64,000 bases of DNA, from the NCBI RefSeq assembly GCF_963378105.1, contig NZ_OY726398.1:1674001-1738000 (forward strand), given 5' to 3'. The DNA comes from Mycolicibacter sp. MU0102. Lineage in GTDB: Bacteria; Actinomycetota; Actinomycetes; Mycobacteriales; Mycobacteriaceae. Below are positions 59,501 through 64,000 of the stretch, piece by piece. The first letter of the stretch is position 1, and every line of letters starts with the position of its first letter. Made by a program: the position numbers and the translations under genes. Below the pieces are notes generated by a model. The model was not told the origin of the DNA. It worked only from the letters and a program-made list of their open reading frames with translations, and did no database searches.

Positions 59501-60753
59501 CGCGGCAGGTTGCGCAGCGCACGCATCCCCAAATCGGCAAGGCCGACGTCGTCGGGAAGGGTGTCGATGACGAGCTCGGCCGTCGCGCCCGAGCACAGAA
59601 TCTGGCCCCCCGTGGCCAGCGACCGCAGACGGGCGGCACGGTTGACCGCGCGACCGAAGTAGTCGCCGTCGCGCAGCTCCACTTCGCCGGTGTGCAGGGC
59701 GATCCTGATCCGCATGGGTTGGTGCAAAGCCCACGGCTCGTGGAGGATCGCGTCTTGTAGCTCGATAGCCGCGGCGGCCGCTCCTGAGGGCCGGTCGAAG
59801 ACCGAGAAGGTGGCATCGCCTTCGCCACGCGTTTTGATGAGCCGGCCGCCGCGGGAGGTGACCACCTGCTCGACGAGCTCGTCGTGGCGCGCGAGCGCTT
59901 TTCCCATGGCGTCGGCATCGGCTTCCCACGCGGCGGTCGAACCCTCGATATCGGTGAGCAGAAAGGTGACGGCGCGGGTCACCGACGGAAGATGTTGGGT
60001 CACGGGGTGATCCAGTGCGGAGTCCTGGGCAACGATCGCAGCCGCGAGTCGTCGAAGCTCTGGCCCGGGATCGACCCCGAGGTCGTCGGCGAGCAGCGAC
60101 CGGGCTCGTTGATACGCGCCCAGGGCGTCACCTTGTCGGCCTGCGCGGTAGAGCGCCAGCATCAGCTGGGCCCATCGCCGCTCGCGCAACGGTGCGTCGG
60201 CCACCGCGGCTTCCAGCTCGCCGATGACCTCCGCGGCTCGCCCCGTCGCGAGCATCGCGTCGGCGCGGTCCTCGACCAGGGCAGCGTGCCCTTCGATCCA
60301 GCGCGTCTTCTCGGAAACACCCCGGCGGGAATCGGGCAGTTCGGGAGTTCCGCGCCACAGGCTCAGCGCCTCCTCGAAGCGGACCACCGCATGGCCGGTA
60401 TCGCCGGCCGCCGCGGCGTCTCGTGCTGCCTTGGTGGCCCGCCTGTAGCGCGGGGCATCCACCTCCGTGGTGTTGAGGATCCAGCCCGTCCCCTCGGTGA
60501 GGACGAAACCGTCGCCCAACGCCCGGCGCAACGACGAGATGTGAGTCTGCAGCGCCTTGGCCGCAGTTCGCGGCGGCTCGTCACCCCAGAGCAGATCGAT
60601 GAGCGTTTCGGCCGACACGACCGAACCGCCGTGCAGACCGAGCATCGTGAGGATCGCACGCGGTTTGGCGCCCGGGATTGCGACCGAGGCGCCGTCGTGT
60701 CGGGCCTGAAGAGGTCCCAAAACCCCCAGCTCCACGGCTTGAATGGTAGTCAC
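53260..60753 (-). CDS. Giant SARP - class III cyclase - STAND ATPase - TPR - NTF2-repeat protein
   Basis: About 2,497 residues from the GTG at 60753 (TTG at 60780 possible). In order: SARP DNA-binding and BTAD domains (1-240); class III nucleotide cyclase (about 255-430) with metal Asp268 and Asp313, Lys307 and the Asn371/Arg375 pair, so potentially active; ATPase with Walker A GEPGVGKT (485-492) and VVLILDDLHWAAKP; TPR-like helices to about 1250; then nine NTF2/SnoaL-like units: one single (about 1275-1415) and four A-B pairs of about 270 residues each to the end. A units contain DDRRRV-AGVRHGRDAE, B units contain VDHRR...EAVHRL-GAV-T. It could bind DNA, make cAMP and sense ligands through the repeats; all activities are inferred. 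Divergent from htpG. Confidence 0.88.
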   Translation of the reverse strand: MTTIQAVELGVLGPLQARHDGASVAIPGAKPRAILTMLGLHGGSVVSAETLIDLLWGDEPPRTAAKALQTHISSLRRALGDGFVLTEGTGWILNTTEVDAPRYRRATKAARDAAAAGDTGHAVVRFEEALSLWRGTPELPDSRRGVSEKTRWIEGHAALVEDRADAMLATGRAAEVIGELEAAVADAPLRERRWAQLMLALYRAGRQGDALGAYQRARSLLADDLGVDPGPELRRLAAAIVAQDSALDHPVTQHLPSVTRAVTFLLTDIEGSTAAWEADADAMGKALARHDELVEQVVTSRGGRLIKTRGEGDATFSVFDRPSGAAAAAIELQDAILHEPWALHQPMRIRIALHTGEVELRDGDYFGRAVNRAARLRSLATGGQILCSGATAELVIDTLPDDVGLADLGMRALRNLPRPEHVFELRLQTAEQREEAVDAPLERPELPAVLTGPGRFVGRVLELERLGFAWQGALAGGIHAMLIAGEPGVGKTRLAGEWSQQAFGQGAVVLYGRSDEDLGAPYQPFAEALRSLVPCIGAQRLRGLRGVEALLPLIPGLTEVLPDLSTPPRADPDTERYALFDAVVALLELASASAPVVLILDDLHWAAKPTLLLLRHLLRFGDHTRVQIVATYRSTDLDRSHPLASMLADLHRDGTADRLALSGLDAEDVTAYVAEAGYDDDQLARALVSVTGGNPFFLIEALRHVDESGGVWDPNTLPQGIREAVSRRLSRLPAATNKALAAAAVVGSRFALDLVEGVLEQDLVDAFDEACKAGIVIEESGGRYRFNHALIRQALIAELASVRRMRLHQRIATTLEASSGADDELLAELAYHYFECAWAGNAAKAVEYCRRAADQAMSRLAYEGAADLYGQALHALEEIDDELPDRADQTAELLVARCEALLAAGEVGSAARAVAQLQAATVDSARLAAWATCFDGQLSMLVHPERLDEIETALGAAADRLAGLGDTEGEAKAHTVRAGCLARLGRIGDCEIALDSALTAARRAGQQRRVNAVLAGAPLAALWGPNPVPRAGGRCLDVVRLLRITTDSPAVEATSTRCQAVLEAFRGRAATARRMIDSARRTVTEIGLRHALLEVEQFAGIIELVVDDPDGAEPHLRQSYEGFRRMGLDADTAEAAALLGRTCLALGRDGEAEELCAESERLAGHALKASIAWRTLRALLLTRRGDHSGARQMAESAVDLAQRTDALVDHGDACLALATVLAAAGDETGARAAAEQAAALYERKGAEALAAKARAMLGERVAPAPASPSGAPTDELNNACVRAIRLLDATYDAQAWDEIENNQVAALVTCESRRKIVGGGPEDRPSNEWVREARHYRETIAPVRYRNEILAVRGQHLALTRLEVGTADTSPGAPRDEFLQLYGIDDDGRLCLLVWFDLEDRDAAIAELDAAQARFEKQPLGALQNEASRVLELHFAAFALRDWDVIGETLADTFLTDDRRRVANAGVRRGRNAEIVNMRSFAEIGMTGIDPTAVAARGDRLVLCRYRTSFDNWAEPSSDVIGVVEINNDNQIAAHVMFDADDVDDALAELDARYLAGQAAAFADTWSAITTAFVAMSKRETPPTVPGFTDVDRRTLATVGPGGLMAYLRVALKDTAQNIIYVEAVHRLTEYGAVITHVAKGISQDGLDVEWRLVDTVTVDGDLISHCEMFDEADLDAALARFEELQPQKPRRLHNAASLVSQRFLAEFAVHNWDAMADLLAEDYYQDDHRSTVNAGVRHGRDAALTNMRAVADLGIADVEVSDVATRGKYLVLTRSVFSFRNQGPEAYLAEQLDVGEITSDGRLATSVSFDADDFDAAIAELDARYLAGEAADYARSWSALTQTYAAANRQQLSLTSDCVNIDHRRITTIETGDLATYIRTSWDEAQSFHVYIEAVHRLGTRGAVFTQAARGTSDHGFDAQWREVIVATFEGDLVNRCELFDETDLDTALARFAELHFPPKQLENTASEVGERCLACLAARDWEALATILDDNFSNDDRRRVVGSGVRHGRDAELADARAVADLFRDVVPTVLATRGALLTLTRNSFSERDQRPEAFRTQVLNVLEINTEHRAAALVTFDLDDFDAAVAELDARYVAGEAAACAHTWSVITAGYAAFNQREFPELDWENVDHRRARAFAPGALAAYMRATWELAPDVGCYSEAVHRLNGLGAVVTQVVHGTSRDGFEAEWREVVLFTVEGEMISRCEVFDEADLDAALASFDDLSRMRPALENAATRTGVRVAEAFNRRDGDAIFALANEDGHYEDRRKGLRSVLDGPERRKVIDATLETVPRTWRLEVEPIAVRGSRLSLTRDGYRDIGDADRPVAVEVLHLVEVDAAGLMQYTVTFDVDDIDAALAELDARYLAGEAAAYAQTWSVVTGAYAAFNRREVAAITAPDWVNIDHRRGAAFEPGGMLAYFEAAWEDSPDTWIYIAAVHRLITTGAVVTHVSRGTSQDGFDAEWRDIQVVTIDGDLVNRSELFDGDDLDAALVRFDELS

Positions 60754-60875
60754 GTGGCAATCGTCGGTGGGGCGATTCAACGCGCGGTCAAGATTCAGTA
60801 AAGACGCGAAGCGCCCGCGGTCGTGGCGCCGTCAGGGGCGGTTTGGCCCGCTGAGGCGCGCGATGACGGCGTCGC

Positions 60876-60881
60876 TAAAAT
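60876..60881 (+). promoter_or_regulatory. Predicted -10 box (TAAAAT) for htpG
   Basis: TAAAAT ends 9 bases before the ATG at 60891, so the leader would be 0-3 bases. The 137-bp gap to the divergent giant gene must also hold that gene's promoter. Confidence 0.45.
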
Positions 60882-60890
60882 TTGGTGCTT

Positions 60891-62837
60891 ATGAGCGAAC
60901 GTGTGGAGCAGCTGGAGTTTCAGGCTGAGGCCCGTCAGTTGCTGGATTTGATGATCCACTCGGTCTACTCCAACAAGGACGCGTTCCTGCGGGAGCTGAT
61001 CTCGAACGCCTCCGACGCACTGGACAAGCTGCGACTCGAGGCGTTCCGCAACAAGGACCTCGAGGCCGACACCTCCGACCTACACATCGAGATCGAGGTG
61101 GACACGACGGCGCGCACCCTGACGGTCCGCGACAACGGCATCGGCATGTCGCGTGATGAGGTGGTGGACCTGATCGGCACCCTGGCGAAGTCCGGCACCG
61201 CCGAGCTGCGCCAGCAACTGCGCGAAGCGCAGAACGCCAAAGCGTCCGAAGAGCTGATCGGCCAGTTCGGGATCGGCTTCTACTCGGTGTTCATGGTCGC
61301 CGACAGGGTCGAAATGGTCACCCACAAGGCCGGCCAGAGCGAAGCCATCCGGTGGGAATCCAGTGGTGATGGCACCTACACCATCGAGCCGGTTGATGGC
61401 GCCCCGCAGGGCACGTCGATCACCTTGCACCTCAAGCCCGAAGACGCCGAAGACGCGCTGCACGACTACACCGCCGAGTGGACGATCCGGGGCCTGATCA
61501 AGAAGTACTCCGACTTCATCGCTTGGCCGATCCGGATGCAGGTCGAGCGCAGGGTCGCCGCCTCGTCAGAAGCAGAGGCAGAGGGTGGTGATGAGACAGT
61601 CACCGTCGAAACCCAGACCCTGAACTCGATGCAGGCGCTGTGGGCGCGCCCCAAAGACGAAGTCTCGCCAGAGGAATACAACGAGTTCTACAAGCACATC
61701 GCGCACGCCTGGGACGACCCGCTCGAGGTCATCGCGATGAAGGCCGAAGGCACCTTCGAGTACCAGGCGCTGCTGTTCATCCCGTCGCACGCCCCGTTCG
61801 ACCTGTTCAACCGGGATGCGCAGGTTGGCGTGCAGCTGTATGTCAAACGCGTGTTCATCATGGGCGACTGCGACCAGCTGATGCCCGAATATCTGCGCTT
61901 CGTCAAGGGTGTCGTCGACGCCGCGGACATGTCGCTCAATGTCTCGCGGGAGATCTTGCAGCAGGACCGCCAGATCAACGCGATTCGCCGGCGGCTGACC
62001 AAGAAGGTGTTGTCGACCATCAAGGAGCTGCAGTCGCAGCGGCCCGAGGACTACCGCACCTTCTGGACCGAGTTCGGTCGCGTCGTCAAGGAGGGGTTGC
62101 TCTCCGACTTCGACAATCAGGAGGCGCTGCTCGCGATCAGCTCGTTCGCCTCAACCCACAGCGATTCCGAGCCGACCACGCTGGCCGAGTATGTCGAACG
62201 CATGAAAGACGGCCAGGAGCAGATCTTTTACGCCACCGGTGAGTCCCGTCAGCAACTGCTGAAGTCGCCGCACCTGGAGGCGTTCAAGGCCAAAGGCTAC
62301 GAGGTGCTACTGCTGACCGACCCGGTCGACGAGGTGTGGGTGAACGCCGTCGCCGAGTTCGACGGGAAGCCCTTGCAGTCGGCGGCCAAGGGCGAGGTCG
62401 ATCTGGACTCCGAGGAGGACAAGGCCGCGCACGAGGCCGAGCGCGAGGAGCAGCAGAAGGATTTCGCCGACCTGATCTCTTGGCTGGAGCAGACCCTCAC
62501 CGAGCAGGTCAAAGAAGTGCGGCTATCTACCCGGCTGACCGAGTCACCGGCCTGCCTGATCACCGACACCTTCGAGATGACCCCGGCGTTGGCCCGCATC
62601 TACCGCGCCAACGGGCAGGAGGTCCCGGTCGGTAAGCGCATCCTCGAACTCAATCCCGGCCATCCGCTGGTCACCGGTCTGCGCCAGGCGCACAGCGAGC
62701 GAGGCGCCGAGGACGCCGACCTGGCCGAGACCGCGGAGTTGCTCTACGGCACAGCGCTGTTGGCCGAGGGCGGGGCGCTGGAGGACCCGGCGCGGTTCGC
62801 CGAGCTACTGGCGCACCGACTGGCACGTACGGTCTGA
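60891..62837 (+). CDS. htpG: Molecular chaperone HtpG (Hsp90)
   Basis: 648-residue Hsp90. N-terminal GHKL ATPase: ELISNASDALDKLRLEA, DNGIGMSRDEVVDLIGTLAKSGT and GQFGIGFYSVFMVAD; middle domain with LPLNVSREILQQ-type DMSLNVSREILQQDRQI; C-terminal dimerisation domain. The length matches Rv2299c (647). The frame reads three codons further up to a TTG, but the ATG at 60891 gives MSERVEQLEFQAEARQLLDLMIHSVYSNKDAFLRELISNAS. Confidence 0.96.
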   Translation: MSERVEQLEFQAEARQLLDLMIHSVYSNKDAFLRELISNASDALDKLRLEAFRNKDLEADTSDLHIEIEVDTTARTLTVRDNGIGMSRDEVVDLIGTLAKSGTAELRQQLREAQNAKASEELIGQFGIGFYSVFMVADRVEMVTHKAGQSEAIRWESSGDGTYTIEPVDGAPQGTSITLHLKPEDAEDALHDYTAEWTIRGLIKKYSDFIAWPIRMQVERRVAASSEAEAEGGDETVTVETQTLNSMQALWARPKDEVSPEEYNEFYKHIAHAWDDPLEVIAMKAEGTFEYQALLFIPSHAPFDLFNRDAQVGVQLYVKRVFIMGDCDQLMPEYLRFVKGVVDAADMSLNVSREILQQDRQINAIRRRLTKKVLSTIKELQSQRPEDYRTFWTEFGRVVKEGLLSDFDNQEALLAISSFASTHSDSEPTTLAEYVERMKDGQEQIFYATGESRQQLLKSPHLEAFKAKGYEVLLLTDPVDEVWVNAVAEFDGKPLQSAAKGEVDLDSEEDKAAHEAEREEQQKDFADLISWLEQTLTEQVKEVRLSTRLTESPACLITDTFEMTPALARIYRANGQEVPVGKRILELNPGHPLVTGLRQAHSERGAEDADLAETAELLYGTALLAEGGALEDPARFAELLAHRLARTV

Positions 62838-62960
62838 ACTGATCCAGCGGTATTGCTAGTCGCCGGGTGCCGTGTGACGTAGCTCCGGTTGACGACGCGC
62901 CGATCAGGACGCAAACTCCCTTACCTTGGTCTTCGTCTTTTTTGGCGATAACTTAATGCC

Positions 62961-62989
62961 TTGACAGCTGTTGCCCAAGAACAATCTCA
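62961..62989 (+). promoter_or_regulatory. Possible promoter of the PGRS-type gene
   Basis: A consensus -35 TTGACA at 62961-62966 lies in a 209-bp gap of lower GC content; the -10 is unclear (ATCTCA at 17-base spacing). A 10-bp palindrome CTCAGCTGAG follows at 62986-62995. Confidence 0.35.
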
Positions 62990-63046
62990 GCTGAGTTTCA
63001 TGCTGCTTGTCGCGAGCAAGGGCCGGGAAAGAGGAGACGCACTCGG

Positions 63047-64000
63047 GTGATCGACACAACCCAGATCGGACGCAGTCGGTCGTCAAGAGCAGCGGTACGG
63101 CTGCGTGACCGGGCTTTCGCGATCGTTGTGGCCGCATGCGCTTTTTTGGTATTCGGGATGGCGCCGGCGGTCGGTCCGCGCGGGCAGGCCGACGTATTCG
63201 ATTGGATTGTCGATCTATTCGACCCGAGTGACTGGGCGACAGGTGTTGGCGACGCCGGTGACTTCGACTGGTCGGCATTCCTGGACACGTTTGTCAACGA
63301 CCCGCTGTACGGGGGCATTGACAGCTTCATCGACGACCCGGACAACGCTTGGCTCATCGATGCCATCAACCTGCTGGCGCCGGTTGGTCACATGTGGATC
63401 GGCGATGGTGTCGACGGCACCGCGGCACACCCCGATGGTGGTGCCGGCGGGTTGCTGTTCGGCGATGGTGGCGACGGCTACGACGGCCTGGGCGGGCACG
63501 GCGGCGACGCGGGGATGTTCGGTAACGGCGGCGCCGGCGGTTCCGGTGCTGACGGGGGCCGTGGCGGCGATGGTGGGGCCGGTGGCTGGTTGCTGGGCGA
63601 CGGCGGGGTCGGCGGTACCGGAGGTGCTGGAGGCGGCAACGGCGGTGACGGCGGCACCGGCCTGGGTTATGTGTTCGGCGATGGCGGGGCCGGTGGGGCC
63701 GGTGGTATCGGCGCGACGGGGGCAGTGGTGCCACCGGCGGCACCGGTGGTAACGGCGGGGCTGGGGGCTCCAGCATCGCGAGGTTCGGCAACGGCGGTAT
63801 CGGCGGCGCCGGTGGCCAAGGTGGAGCCGGCGGCGACGGCGCCTCAGGAGTGGCCGGCGTCAACTTGGGGACCGGCGGCAACGGCGGCAACGGTGGTATC
63901 GGTGGCGTCGGTGGCGCCGGTGGCAACGGCGGAGAGTTCGGCAGCGCGGGTGCCGGTGGCCGCGGCGGCGCGGCCGGTCTGGGTGGCACCGGTGGTACCG
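63047..64000 (+). CDS. PGRS-type Gly-rich secreted protein without PE domain (3' end outside, one-base frameshift)
   Basis: The GTG at 63047 (GAGGAG 10 bases upstream) opens a frame with a basic N-terminus and hydrophobic segment (AFAIVVAACAFLVFGMAPAVG, a signal peptide or anchor), an acidic aromatic region rich in FDW and DDP (about 50-110), LLAPVGHMWIGDGVDGTAAHPDGGAGGLLFGDGGDG, resembling the GRPLIGNGxNG junction of PE_PGRS proteins, then GGxGG repeats. The Gly repeats leave frame at a GGGGG run (63718-63722); one more G restores them to the window end. No PE domain. Function unknown; a cell-surface protein is likely. Confidence 0.75.
   Translation, partial: MIDTTQIGRSRSSRAAVRLRDRAFAIVVAACAFLVFGMAPAVGPRGQADVFDWIVDLFDPSDWATGVGDAGDFDWSAFLDTFVNDPLYGGIDSFIDDPDNAWLIDAINLLAPVGHMWIGDGVDGTAAHPDGGAGGLLFGDGGDGYDGLGGHGGDAGMFGNGGAGGSGADGGRGGDGGAGGWLLGDGGVGGTGGAGGGNGGDGGTGLGYVFGDGGAGGAGGIGATGAVVPPAAPVVTAGLGAPASRGSATAVSAAPVAKVEPAATAPQEWPASTWGPAATAATVVSVASVAPVATAESSAARVPVAAAARPVWVAPVVP

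Overview
The window is high-GC, gene-dense DNA from a mycobacterium. The core order dnaJ2-rsmE ... phoH-ybeY-CBS gene-era ... amiA2/recO ... uppS ... furB/smtB-glyS ... TPM gene-dgt-dnaG-tRNA-Asn, and further on MarR-ECF transporter, usp sugar transporter, tldD/tldE and htpG, is close to what I remember of the M. tuberculosis Rv2373c to Rv2299c region. Mycobacterial traits include an LpqH lipoprotein, a DUF3558 lipoprotein, a haemophore-like secreted protein, a PknH-type sensor domain, PGRS-type Gly repeats and many apparently leaderless genes. No PE or PPE domain is visible, so a non-tuberculous species, perhaps near the M. terrae group, is likely; the species call is inference.

Layout. 1-7130: dnaJ2 end, rsmE, an AraC regulator, a methyltransferase, then the overlapping phoH-ybeY-CNNM/CBS cluster and era. 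7216-11486: an accessory block (lipoprotein, SDR plus flavin monooxygenase, rhodanese plus haemophore-like protein). 11609-19585: amiA2 and recO diverge; a collagen-like lipoprotein and a methyltransferase sit between recO and uppS; then a small conserved gene, the smtB-furB zinc operon and glyS. 19593-28505: a membrane protein, the TPM-domain gene (frameshifted), dgt, a sensor-domain protein, dnaG, an NTF2-like protein with an MmyB-type regulator, and tRNA-Asn. 28524-36321: an acyl-CoA oxidase-like enzyme, a phytase-like lipoprotein, two overlapping TetR genes, a PAS protein and a GGDEF-EAL protein. 36521-39913: a MarR gene divergent from an ECF-type ABC transporter whose S, A and A' parts are one polypeptide. 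41004-53247: a secreted protein, uspC-uspB, a large LuxR regulator, an LpqH-like lipoprotein, an amino-acid permease, uspA, a DUF2804-like gene and tldD/tldE. 53260-62837: a roughly 2,500-residue SARP/cyclase/ATPase/NTF2-repeat protein divergent from htpG. 63047-end: the start of a PGRS-type protein carrying a signal segment instead of a PE domain.

The most unusual element is a module of about 1 kb just after the ECF T-component gene (39898-40950). A DUF559/AbiEi-type nuclease-like gene lies between two direct copies of a 56-bp palindromic element (same 10-bp arms, same 36-bp spacing), and the whole is bounded by a perfect 17-bp direct repeat that duplicates the end of the T-component gene. 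It looks like an insertion with target duplication. Other points of interest are the giant signalling protein with nine NTF2-like units, the separation of uspA from uspBC by 5 kb, and two one-base G-run frameshifts (TPM and PGRS genes) that may be assembly errors.
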